A program made the translations under genes and the position numbers. This document shows, in pieces, positions 27,013 through 35,694 of a DNA stretch of 64,000 bases (positions within the stretch are counted from its first letter, which is position 1; every line of letters starts with the position of its first letter). This stretch comes from Mycogone perniciosa (Eukaryota; Ascomycota; Sordariomycetes; Hypocreales; Hypocreaceae): the NCBI GenBank assembly GCA_025331125.1, contig JAOALB010000037.1, forward strand, positions 1-64,000, given 5' to 3'. The notes under the pieces were generated by a model. That model was not told the origin of the DNA. It did no database searches and saw nothing but the letters and a program-made list of their open reading frames with translations.

Positions 27013-27332
27013 CAGCCACAGGATTAAACCCAGTACTTCAGGTCAACACTTATTACGACGACGAGTACAAACATGAACAACTTAATAGCTGAACCTCAAT
27101 TATCCAAAAATGCCAGCGGTATGGCGGTGGTTTCCTCAGTTTCAAGGCCAACAATATTGGGATCCCTGCCGACTGCGGTCTGACTCTTAATTGGGATGCT
27201 GATAGCAACTGCGGAATTGGAGGACATGGAGGACATGGAGGACCTCCAGATATAACAGTATATCCCAATATCTGGCAGTGTTTTAAGACCAATGGTAAAA
27301 ACGTTCAGTATGTTGCACTTTTCTACAATTAA
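27013..27332 (+). pseudogene. 5'-truncated small cysteine-containing protein
   Basis: From 27093 to the TAA at 27330 an 80-codon frame reads TSIIQKCQRYGGGF, LSFKANNIGIPADCGLTLNW, DADSNCGI and a GGHGGHGG repeat, and ends WQCFKTNGKNVQYVALFYN. Upstream the same frame stays open back into the LTR (YYDDEYKHEQLNS) but is broken by one TGA at 27090-27092. There is no start codon or signal peptide, because the G4 LTR ends at 27012. Four cysteines and the Gly/Asn-rich make-up look like the C-terminal part of a small secreted fungal protein. No family is recognised. It is most simply the 3' end of a gene cut off by the LTR. Confidence 0.5.
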
Positions 27333-28323
27333 GTACAGGGGTCCCGAATAGTGGTGGGCCAAGAAGAAGAGCTGGAGGTTAATATTGTGTTGTAGTTTTT
27401 TCGGGACACACTTTCATGTTCATCCCATGCACATTTCTGTTCCCTTCTACCTCACTCAGTATCGACTATAGCCTAATACAACAGTCACTACATTAATTAT
27501 TAGGTACAAAGATAGGCAGATTGTTTTGGTGTAACAAAAAAAAACAACCTTCTCTGCTATAAACTTCCTAGCCCTAGCTTGCTTGCACTCTAATAAGGGA
27601 AACAAGCGCTAGAAGACGCTGTCGAGGTTATACTGGAATGCTGTCTCTGGAATCAAGCAAACGTTATCCCAACCATAGCTGCTCAGAACACCTTGGCTTA
27701 TGTATGCATAACTGGGATACGTCCACGAGAGGACGTAAACTGTAATACAGCTTGCGAATGTGCCAACTTCCTCAAGGAATACTTGGGCTTGAGAACGAGC
27801 CCATGCCTCAAAGTCAGGGGCCCGAACACTAAGGGATATCCAGATCAAGATACCGTCATGGGTGTTTTGCTCCAACCCGAAAGGAAAGTGACTGAGATGT
27901 GCATAGACGGCGGATTGGGACGGATAGGGTCCTTGTTAAACACTCTCAAACAGTTCTTACAACGAAGTTATGCAGTATAGAGCTTACTATACTATACGTA
28001 TGAATTGATGTAACAAGATACGATATTCCGCCTTCACCCTGTCCCGCCCGAGCGATCTATAGATAACAATATAAGCTGTATCTGTCTAGCTTCACCGTCT
28101 CCTGATTCTGACAAAACAGCCCGTCCAAGGTCATGTTGATGTTCAGTCAATTTAGATTGTGCAAGCGTGGGTTTGTTGATGACAAATTCTCGGGCCAACC
28201 ACAGGGAAGGGTCCGCGGCTAGAATGATCAGGGGTTCTGGTGGATGCCGGGCCTTGGTCGTAGAGTGCGGCATCATAAAAAGTGGCCGTGGAAAACATTG
28301 CACTCTCAGCACTATAAAGCTTA
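27333..28323. other. unassigned island sequence
   Basis: Normal base composition. Overlapping frames occur on both strands around 27609-27980: about 106 minus-strand codons reading ...DGILIWISLSV... and 95 plus-strand codons. Neither has a recognisable motif, and the minus one lacks an ATG. An A/T-rich linker with an A9 run lies near 27540. I see no supported gene; one of the two frames could be a gene fragment. Confidence 0.5.
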
Positions 28324-28775
28324 CTACGAAATACATATGCCGTGCGGTGGTGGCATGTAATGCGCGTACCAAGATTCGTCGTTATCCAGCTCGACGTAAA
28401 AATAGGGCGAAACCATACGTGCCTGTATCATCATCCAGTCTTCGATATCGACGGGTTCACCCAAATCATCCGTCGCTCCCTCGGGTGGGAGCGGATCCTG
28501 CCAGCCCCGGAGAATATTAACATGCCCGCTATACAGCGCGTCCTCGTCGACCTGAATGAAGTAGGTGTGTCGCGAACTGCGGCCATCTGGAGCATTATCT
28601 ATATCATAATTTGGGTTTTCAGCGCGCGCCCATACCCTGAACCTGCGCTTTAGTTCATCTAGCGAGGCGCGCTCGAGCTCGGGGTTCATCGGTAGATGAC
28701 CCAACCCCATTTGGTATCGCCAGTGCTCAGCAGCCACTGGATTTTGCGCGCAGTTGAGAGCTCATGCCACTCCAT
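28324..28775 (-). pseudogene. 'WGWVIYR' fungal protein family, internally deleted and frameshifted
   Basis: Two minus-strand pieces belong together. The first (28775-28686) reads MEWHELSTARKIQWLLSTG then TKWGWVIYR and hits TGA. The second, one base out of frame (28685-28324), reads ERASLDELKRRFRVWA, HTYFIQVDEDAL, then IEDWMMIQARM and ends PPPHGICIS. I recognise the pattern of a widespread, uncharacterised fungal family: 'WGWVIYR(C/T)TY', then 'lDGASr.eLR..F..W', then 'R(Y/H)..FIQVDEEAL'. Members normally have a few dozen residues between 'VIYR' and the 'LDGAS' block. Here these are missing at the frameshift, so this copy has lost an internal segment. Function of the family is unknown. Confidence 0.55.
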
Positions 28776-28803
28776 CCCAATCGATTTCGGCTTCTCTTGT
28801 AAG

Positions 28804-29199
28804 CTAGCCCAAGGCGGCGATGACATGAAGGGCCGATTGAATAGGCTGATTTGAGTTGGCAGCCGAGTTGCGAGGAACCTGCTGGGGCGATGCGTGAGAC
28901 GCGCGGGCTGCTGATGAAGGCTGGAATAGAGCCGCTTGCTGATGCTTAGAACCGACCACGGCGGTTGAACTTTCAGGCATAGCTGCTGCGCTGACGCAGC
29001 GGCCATTTGAAGTTTGTGGAACTTGTCAGGACGAATGCGCGAGATTAGCAGGCGAAGAAGAGAAAGAAGCAAAGAAATGAGAGACTGCTTGTGAGTGAAT
29101 GAACAAGGTTGCAATTTTTTTTTTGAGGGCGGGTAAACTCACCAGCATGGTATGCTCGACTTGGGCGGTATCGTGAGCGGCTTGATTTCTTGTAAGATC
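28804..29199 (-). pseudogene. possible spliced gene fragment upstream of the WGWVIYR relic
   Basis: A 57-base segment (29143-29199) is preceded on the minus strand by a strong acceptor (TTTCTCCGCAG) and followed by a consensus donor (GTGAGT, 29142-29137). It encodes DLTRNQAAHDTAQVEHTML. A 121-base intron candidate (29022-29142) has CTAAT about 25 bases before CTGACAAG. The next exon contains a frame starting ATG at 28980 that reads MPESSTAVVGSKHQQAALFQ and stops at 28804. Composition looks coding (Ser/Ala/Gln), but the reading frames of the two exons do not join cleanly and it runs into the frameshifted relic downstream. It could be the N-terminal part of the same decayed gene. No family recognised. 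Confidence 0.3.
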
Positions 29200-29535
29200 C
29201 TGCGGAGAAACCAGATCGTCGCAGTTCCATCATCTCATCTGCCACCAACGCCGCGCGACACCCTGCACGCCATTTTGGACGTGCCTCATGTAACTCCCTG
29301 GGGTTGGGTAGCTTAGAGAATACTGCGTTATAAAGAGCCCAGCCGCCGTCTTCCAAGTGAAGGTGGGGGAAGGGCCTTGCTAACCTGACGGCACATGCAT
29401 TTCTTTCTTTCTGCCCCCTGTGTACTCCGTAGTGAGGTGAAGGGATAGACGATGAGTGGAGAAAGATAGCCAAACTTTCACATCTGGCGGCTACGAAAGG
29501 ACCTTGGGACAATATTTCGCTGTTGTCGCACACCG

Positions 29536-29766
29536 TTGTCACTTACGGCTAAATGTGGGAGCCACAATGCCGTGGAAGCGCTGTTTGATTCTGGGAAAGT
29601 GGATATCGAATCAACAGACATTTTCGCCAGGACGCTAATGTGGTATGCTAAAGAAGCCGAGGATGGGAGTTTGGTGCAAATGCTTCTCATACTTGGTGCT
29701 AATGGCTTGGAGGACGATAACTCGGGGGGGATGAATTACCCGTATAATAAGGAGCGTGGCCCTTAG
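29536..29766 (+). pseudogene. ankyrin-repeat protein fragment
   Basis: A 76-codon frame contains one and a half ankyrin units: AKCGSHNAVEALFDSGKVDI, then ESTDIFARTLMWYAKEAEDG, then SLVQMLLILGA. This matches 'A...GH.aVv.lLLd.gkvdv.skD..GrTpLwyAa..gh..vV.lLL..gA'. In fungi such repeats form the C-terminal sensor of large NACHT/STAND proteins or patatin-like proteins, mediating protein binding. The piece lacks the rest of the array and ends GLEDDNSGGMNYPYN before a stop. The frame immediately upstream (29440-29535) looks like a shifted continuation (LSHLAATKGPWDN). It is a remnant, not a small gene. The MITE at 29867 lies 100 bases downstream. Confidence 0.6.
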
Positions 29767-29855
29767 TGGTAGGTCCTGGCTTACGGGGCATTGTCAGCAC
29801 GAAGTGCTGGCATTGACGGATCTGTTGCCAGTTTGGTGTAGCTGGTGGAATGGTT

Positions 29856-30289
29856 TATTGTCTAGGAGCACCCAAACCGGGGCGTACAAACTACAATCCG
29901 GGGCGTACAGCTAAGCCAGATTAGACATAGATTATAAACTAGCCCCAATATAAACTAGTTATTAAGGTATATATACATCTCGAATACTTCGCACTCTAAA
30001 CTTTATACTTTATATAAAGTTTAATTATATACTCTTAGCTCTGCTTAGCCCGAATCTATCAAGGAACGCTTACGCTCAACAAAGCAGTAGCACCTCCACT
30101 TCGCTCCAGACTACTTTGCTCGCTCGCTTTTATATTCTATAATATAAAATAGAGTGTAAGTATCTTTAAAGTACAGAGAAATGTATCTAAGCTAGATTAG
30201 GGTTAGTCTATAAACTATGCCTAATTTGGTTTAGTTGTACGCCCTGGATTGTAGTTTGTGTGCCTTGGGTTAAGTGCTTATTGTCTAGG
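29856..30289. mobile_element. MITE 1, Mutator-like, with 11-bp target duplication
   Basis: The element body is 29867-30278 (412 bases), flanked by the perfect direct repeat TATTGTCTAGG (29856-29866 and 30279-30289). Its ends are AGCAC...GTGCT. Arms of about 80 bases (29867-29948 and 30197-30278) are inverted copies, with the core ACAAACTACAATCC.GGGCG conserved and most differences transitions. Weaker inverted similarity continues inward, so the element can fold almost fully. There is no coding capacity. A 9-11-bp duplication is typical of Mutator-like DNA transposons, so this is probably a non-autonomous derivative. The autonomous partner is not in the window. Confidence 0.85.
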
Positions 30290-30678
30290 ATTAACACCTC
30301 TTTTAACCCCTGTTACTTTATACACTTAGATCTTTCCCAGACTCTTTCACTCTCCTCTTATACCTATCTCTCTAAAAATAGTATGGGTCTATAAATATAT
30401 TAAGAAACTGTTTTAAGCTAGAAATATCTTAAATTATAGCCCTATTATAATTTAATAAAGATAATAGGATTAGCATTACAGTTAAGGTTTTTTATATATA
30501 GGATAGAATATAGATCTATATAAGTAATAATATAAGCTTAGCTAAATACTATTCCCGATTCAGTTATGCCCCTCTATTAATGCAATTGTTTTGCAAGTTA
30601 TAAGTTACACTAGTACTCTGTATATGCTTCTAAGATGCCGATACCCAAGAAACTAACCCTTAACTACCCGTTAATGTA
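30290..30678. other. unassigned AT-leaning spacer
   Basis: Between the two MITEs. No open frame, repeat or motif beyond AT-rich stretches was seen. Confidence 0.5.
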
Positions 30679-30958
30679 GTACTTCGTAAATACCAACTAA
30701 AAGGACTTTGCCTTTTAGTTAGGCATAAAATCTCTGAGCCACCTTAATACCCGGGCCAGGAACAGGTTTATATGGGGCTCCCTATAGGGAGTTATTAGTG
30801 CATAGGTCAAAAATCCAAATCGATAATTTTCGCAAAAATGGAAAATGTACTTAGCTGACCACCCATTTTATATAAGTGCCTCAGGTACTGAGGTGGCTTA
30901 GAGATTTTATGCCTAACTAAAAAGCGAAGTCCTTCTAATTGGTATTTACAAAGTACTA
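30677..30958. mobile_element. MITE 2 with TA target duplication
   Basis: The body is 30679-30956 (278 bases) with 66-base terminal inverted repeats (30679-30744 and 30891-30956) beginning GTACTTCGTAAATACC, flanked by TA on both sides. The arms differ at six positions, all transitions. The interior is non-coding and holds a short palindrome, CTCCCTATAGGGAG, near 30779. TA duplication and long inverted repeats point to a Tc1/mariner-type non-autonomous element. Confidence 0.85.
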
Positions 30959-31104
30959 GACCAATAGGTATATACCTTTCATTAAATCGCCATTATATAC
31001 GCAACTTATACTATTAAAAAGGTCATTATAATTGGGGTACGTTAAAGCTCCTATTATGAACTTAATGAAGATGCTGCTTTTAACTGCAAAAAGGCAGATA
31101 CTAG
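30959..31104. other. short unassigned spacer
   Basis: Between MITE 2 and the G4 LTR fragment. No feature recognised. Confidence 0.5.
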
Positions 31105-31246
31105 CCAGCCGTTAACACACAACATTCATTTGGACTACCTGTTCTACTGAATGGGTGATACGACTACCCAGCTATACCCCGATCTCCTGACAACATAAAA
31201 CCTAGCCCTACGGTTTATCCCTTGGGAAACCCATAGGATCGTGACA
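31105..31246 (+). repeat. G4 LTR 3' fragment
   Basis: Aligns with the last about 145 bases of the G4 LTRs (26868-27012 and about 35950-36094). Shared blocks include GTTCTAC, AACATAAA, CGGTTTATCCCTTG and a terminal GGATCGTGACA. It is less AT-rich than the copy at 36094 and carries several substitutions and a short gap relative to 27012, so it is an older or diverged solo fragment. The LTR 5' part is absent. Confidence 0.7.
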
Positions 31247-31759
31247 TTACTACGAATTGTTTTACACCCAGGCTTAAGCTGACGTTAACTTAAGCATCGT
31301 TAGTGTTAGAAGGAAGATGTGCAATTACGATTAGCAACTTTCTTTATCAGAGGTCGACTTAAGATTATAATATGTAACTAGCTATGATCGACCTTAATTT
31401 AATCGGCGATCCTATCAAGCGTATCAATTATTTGCCAAGTCTTACAAGCAAGCAAGTCTATCGAGGTAAAAGTGGCAAACAAGAATGTTCTAGCAAAAAT
31501 TGCGCTTACATGACTTGAAATAAACCCTGAACCGAATTGCCAAATCCATGGCGATACAGATACACAACGCTGCGATCAAGTATATCCAGGGAAGTATTTC
31601 CAAGAGAAGCGGCCCCATGGGTTCTCTTGGGCCTCTTGAGCCTGTGGCTCGGAGTTGACTCTCCCTGGTCACTATCAACATTTATAAAGGGTAAGGATAT
31701 GTTAATCTATTATATTTAATGTTCGTATAATCATTCCAGCCCATGCACTCGTCCACCTC
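31247..31759. other. 3' flank of the secreted protein gene
   Basis: About 510 bases without a convincing frame. A minus-strand 63-codon frame (31490-31681) has a hydrophobic stretch but no homology I can name. The part nearest the gene (about 31690-31757) is AT-rich on the transcript strand and may hold its 3' end. Confidence 0.45.
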
Positions 31760-32239
31760 TTAGCAGCGATAATAGCAGCGCATGCTCCAGCCGTCGCCGT
31801 TAGCGCAGTGGCCGCCACCAGTCTTGCCGCCGACACTTGTGATCTTATTCTGGCACTGGGTATCTGAGTAGAGATCGCAGTTGGTGGAGTAGGTGCCGTC
31901 GCCAACGGCCTTGACGGAGTAGAACTTGTCGACGTAGCAGTTGCCGGCGCAAGTGGGCTTATAGCCCTTGATGTGGTGTTCATCAGCGCAGCCATTGTCG
32001 CTGTAGTAGCGGACGCACTCGCCGTTGGCGACGCCAGGAAGGGAGCCGCAAATGCCACGGGACTCGAGGGCATTAGGCTTGCGCATATCGACGATCTTGA
32101 GACCATCGGGGTTGAGCTCGGGGAGCTCAAGGTTATAGAAGACCTCATCGGTCATAACCTCAGGGACGGTCTCGGCGGGAGCAGCGCTCACGGCGCGGAG
32201 GCCTATAAAGAGGGTGAAGAGGATAGTTGAGGCGTACAT
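31760..32239 (-). CDS. small secreted cysteine-rich protein, candidate effector
   Basis: Intronless 159-codon frame. The start at 32239 is chosen because MYASTILFTLFIGLRAVSA is a typical signal peptide (cleavage after about residue 19, before APAETVPE) and the ATG context CTAAAATG has A at -3; the longer frame upstream to 32365 has no such sequence. Residues 20-60 are an acidic, cysteine-free stretch. Residues 61-159 hold ten cysteines (64, 75, 84, 97, 101, 121, 129, 145, 155, 159), enough for five disulfides, with Gly/Asn/Tyr-rich loops and C-terminal CYYRC. It should be exported and folded outside the cell. No known family is recognised, so a host- or competitor-directed effector role is inference from size, signal, cysteines and location. 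It is the only intact gene in the window and shows no RIP-type stops. Confidence 0.85.
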   Translation of the reverse strand: MYASTILFTLFIGLRAVSAAPAETVPEVMTDEVFYNLELPELNPDGLKIVDMRKPNALESRGICGSLPGVANGECVRYYSDNGCADEHHIKGYKPTCAGNCYVDKFYSVKAVGDGTYSTNCDLYSDTQCQNKITSVGGKTGGGHCANGDGWSMRCYYRC

Positions 32240-32341
32240 TTTAGTGATGGAGAGTTGCTCGAGAGTCGAGAGACTTGTTGTTATTGTGGTTAGAGTGATT
32301 GTTAAATGATGAGGTTCTACTATTGCGAGTTGTCTCATCAT

Positions 32342-32349
32342 CTTTATAC
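32342..32349 (-). promoter_or_regulatory. TATA-like box of the secreted protein gene
   Basis: GTATAAAG on the minus strand, about 105 bases before the chosen ATG. The intervening leader is C/A/T-rich (CAATCACTCTAACCACAATAAC), as in many fungal 5' leaders. Position and sequence fit; no other evidence. Confidence 0.4.
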
Positions 32350-32704
32350 TTTTTCTTCTCAGCATTCCTCCGAGTAACCGTCAACTCTTACTCCATAATT
32401 TCATTCACCAAAGCTATACTTTCCTCAGTAGGGAACTGACGCACAGTCTCCATTTATTGTGTATAACTAATTGTTATTACACTGATTGTCCTAGTCACTA
32501 TACCATACCGAAGCAGGAAGGTTTTTTTCCACTGGTTTTTCCTTTCTAGGCAGCCCGAATAGGGTGTCAGCACTCTATCAGTCCTATTGTTGAGCGCGTT
32601 TAGGGCATTATAATATACCAGTTCCACCTCACGCAGGGAAGGAAGCCAAACACACCTCGATTCCGCTAGGCCATTATCCCAGACACGCTGTTAAACTCGA
32701 TAGA
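32350..32704. other. upstream region of the secreted protein gene
   Basis: About 350 bases of normal composition between the gene's promoter and MITE 3. No frame or recognised binding site seen. Confidence 0.45.
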
Positions 32705-32932
32705 TAATTGGCTTCTTAGTTAATGCAAGCTAACAAGCCAAGCTAAGAGGAAAAGGAGAGTTGCCCGATCAATGTTGCTATAACTAACCGGACTTTCATT
32801 TATAAATAGATAAAATTCACTCTTTAACTTTCACTGTATAGAGTAATCTCTACTTTATGGAATATTAATCGGGTGACTCTCTTTTTCCTCCTAGTTTAGC
32901 TTATTGGCTTGCATCGACTAAGCAGCCAGTTA
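32705..32932. mobile_element. MITE 3 with TA target duplication
   Basis: The body is 32707-32930 (224 bases) with inverted arms of about 72 bases (32707-32778 and 32859-32930) starting A(T/C)TGGCT(T/G)CTTAGT and sharing ATGCAAGC and GAGGAAAA blocks. TA flanks both ends. The arms are more diverged than those of MITE 2 (roughly four fifths identical by eye) and mostly differ by transitions. Non-coding. It lies about 470 bases upstream of the secreted protein start, in its 5' flank. Confidence 0.75.
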
Positions 32933-33701
32933 AGCTATCCTGGCATAAACTAAGATACGTATACTCCGTACTCAACGCTGAACACAATTCAAGCAAAGTC
33001 AATTCAATCTAAGCAATTGAATCCAAGGGTCAGCCTGACCAATTCAAGTTGACTTTTTTATTAACTTGTAAGCCTTGCAAGCTACGTTAGTTTCTGTCAG
33101 ACCACAAGTCCTGCAAAAGTGAAGCTCCACAGAATCTGCGTGGATAAGTGACCTTATGCTATGTAACAGTTTTTAATAGATTTTCTCTATATTGTATTTT
33201 CCTTTATTTAAATATAAAAATGTATTTTTCCGAAGACTTTTTTGCGATTTTAAAGTTTAGGGTGAATATTTGTGCTTATATAAGCACTATTTTTATAATA
33301 TTGAAATTTTCCGTTTACGTTGACGCGTAAACGTCCCTGTTATATAACGCGATTTACGGAGTAGTTATTTCTATTATGGCTTAGGTGTATTGCTGGGTGG
33401 ATTACGAGTAATTCACTCAATTCAATTCAAACCAGACCCCCCGGCTTACAAGCTCAAGCAAGGATTAGGGTAGCGCTGCTTACACCTAGGTTATATCTCG
33501 ATCTATACCGAAGTATTTAATTTCCCCCTACATACAAGAGTGTTTTATCCCTGACTATCTCTAGTCTGCCCCAGTATTATTCACTAGCATATGCTTGCAG
33601 TGGAGATATAGCAGGGGTTGGTAATCAATAAAAGATAATAGTAAGATTTTAACAGGGATAAAAGAGACTTTCATAGTATATAGAAAACCAACAGTAATCA
33701 T
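32933..33701. other. unassigned spacer with AT-rich patch
   Basis: An AT-rich patch at about 33150-33310 contains a 60-codon frame without recognisable features. A small hairpin, CGTTTACG..CGTAAACG, lies near 33312-33332. An imperfect CTTGTAAGCC motif occurs inverted at about 33066 and 33445. No gene supported. Confidence 0.45.
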
Positions 33702-34352
33702 TCAGGGTATAGACTGTTGTTTTAGCGATAGTGCCTGATTATTAAGGGTTGCCAGTGTGTCTTTACCCTCTTTCCCATGTGTTTTATGCTTTACCATTAG
33801 TACTTTCTGATTTATCTGCTCTGCATCCTTGCAATTTCTATCTTCAAGTAGTACTTGGGCAAGCCGATGGAGGCAATTGAATCTTGCCTCTGCTTCTGGC
33901 TCCTTCAACCTCTCGAGAATATCTGCTGCGTTCCGAAGCAAGCTTTCTGCCTCGCTAAACTTCTTTCTGTTGATCCGATAGTCCCCGAGTTTCTCGGCTA
34001 AGGTGGCCCCGCTCTTAGCGTCTTTTTCGTTAGGTAGGTACCTTATCTCTTGAATGATCAACTCGACGTAGGGGCTCAACTTTTAGCATTCATTCCAGTT
34101 CTCATAGTTCCCCATTGGATGCATATTGGCCATTTGCCAATGCTGCTCCTTGCCGGTCGATGAAAGCCAGGCTCGTGTGCAGGACTGAACTAAAGAATGC
34201 ATTTCAAATGCATCGCCCCCCTTTGTCATCGCTACCAGAGGGTATGCCTGTATCGGCCTTCAGGTCACCTTCAAGCCCAGGCTGTCCTCATGGCGGATCT
34301 GTTCAAACGTGATCTGCCATGTGGTCATGACCAAGTAGGAAGTGCTTTCATC
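33702..34352 (-). pseudogene. STAND NB-ARC/TPR protein, C-terminal relic
   Basis: A single minus-strand frame of about 217 codons with two stops. It reads MTTWQITFEQIRHED (the 'TWQISFdqIr' block after the NB-ARC helical domain), then FEMHSLVQSCTRAWL ('FEMHRLVQlaTR.WL'), then HWQMANMHPMGNYENWNEC. After a TAA it continues KLSPYVELIIQEIRYLP and TPR units, of which DYRINRKKFSEAESLLRNA is clearest. The TAA at the NEC-KL junction fits a CAA codon changed by C to T. A TGA follows GLKVT. Relative to the family, the segment between 'RHED' and 'MTKGGD' is shortened and only about two TPR units remain. Intact relatives are NLR-like fungal proteins linked to self/non-self recognition. The NACHT/NB-ARC nucleotide-binding part is not found upstream. 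Confidence 0.7.
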
Positions 34353-35694
34353 TTATCGAGGTATGCGCTAATAACTAGCATGCACGGTTCTATTTGATTG
34401 GTCAATAAAAGCCGCTGTCTGTGTTACGGCTAATGGTAAATAGTCGAGTATGCGGATTGGCTCAGACGCTTCCTCCTCCTTACGCTTACTACTATTAAGC
34501 TTTACCTCTAAAAGCTAGATTGCATTGTAGCTAGGCATTGCATAGACCTTACGGGGTATAGTATCCGTATTGTGGTTCGCTAATTTTTATGCCAGGTTCT
34601 TATTACGCGATGTAATCAACATCGCCCTATGCGTGGTCTCTAGGAGGAATGCTGTTATTGGCTGTTGTGCATCACTACTGTTGCTATATTCGGGGGAAAA
34701 AACCCCAAGTTCGTCGGCATTGTCAAACTACGAGCCATCGTCTATTCTCTGGGGAGAGTATGGAGTACTGCCAGGCTAAGCCCACCGTCTCTGCGATTTG
34801 CCTATAACCCTCCTCAATATACGCCCGGGAGCTTGCGTGCGCCCAAAATACCCAAGTCTCGGGTTTTACACGTCAGACCTCGTGAGCGTATTAAATGGCA
34901 AGCTGTAGTTTTCTTTGTGCTTTGTTAGTCAAAGTCTAGAAGGAGGGTGAGTAGCGTTGAAAACGTCGACGCCAACAGGTGCCGCCCGAGCAGCCAGCCA
35001 CGCACATTTCTGGCGAACGCACGTCTGGATTTCAGTGCGCTCGATAAAGCCACGATCAGTTAGGAACAGTAAGATTGCACATGGCTTGCGAGACGGTGTT
35101 TGGGTATCTTGGGTTGGGGTTGGAGCTGGACTTGGGCCGTGGAAATGGTTGCTCATCGTCCCGCTCCCGCATTTTGGCCAGCGACGAGTGGAAGGCAATA
35201 TCACTCATAGCTGTTAGCGTTTAACGCGATACGAGCAATTGACAGACGCAGACAATTCTCCAGATTTGTAATAATTTCCGTTGACGCTCATCAAGTTCGG
35301 AGAGAAGTAACAGATATATGCCTAATCTACTCACATTTGCGGCCTAATCAGCTTTCGGAGCTGGGCTTGGGCCCAGTTTGCACAGCATTGCGGCCAATCA
35401 CGGCATACTACTCATTGCATACATACACTATACGCTTCATTGACTCTACTCTGAGGGGGCATTAGATGCCCAGAGGCAAGTATCGATAATTCGTATCACG
35501 ATGGGGATACTGATCTACTGCCAACTCCTGCTATGCTTTTATGGCTGCTGATGACAGGAAGGAGGCGTTTACGTACAATAGACAGAGGGTACAAGGACGA
35601 AGAAGATAATTTTCTATTTACGGCGTCTAAGGGGGGACAGGAAGCACAACAAATACGGGGAAGGGCAACCGCCTAACAAACGCTGACGCAATAG
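34353..35694. other. unassigned island sequence before the right LTR
   Basis: No recognised gene. The best candidate is a 50-codon minus-strand frame at 35056-35208 starting MSDIAFHSSLAKMRERDDEQ, with Pro/Ser/Asn-rich continuation and then a stop. It could be the first exon of a lost gene, but no following exon is seen. Other frames (34570-34928 plus, 34929-35204 minus, 34957-35217 plus) overlap each other and show nothing. Confidence 0.4.

Noticed and set aside
26898..27092. 64-codon plus-strand frame with ATG
   Set aside because: Mostly LTR sequence. Only its last part continues into the truncated gene at 27093.
27609..27980. Overlapping frames of 88 (minus) and 95 (plus) codons
   Set aside because: No motif on either strand, and the minus frame lacks an ATG. 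Kept only as a note under the unassigned stretch.
28034..28520. Frames overlapping the 3' end of the WGWVIYR relic (112 minus, 117 and 103 plus)
   Set aside because: Shadows of the recognisable frame, low-complexity and without motifs.
31702..32230. 148-codon minus and 85-codon plus frames across the secreted protein gene
   Set aside because: Out-of-frame shadows. The first is Ser/Thr/Ala-rich because of the codon bias of the real frame.
33148..33330. 60-codon plus-strand frame
   Set aside because: AT-rich patch giving Phe/Ile/Tyr-rich translation, no motif.
34929..35217. 91-codon minus and 86-codon plus frames
   Set aside because: Mutually overlapping, with no recognisable domain. A third frame (35056-35208) is mentioned as a weak first-exon candidate only.
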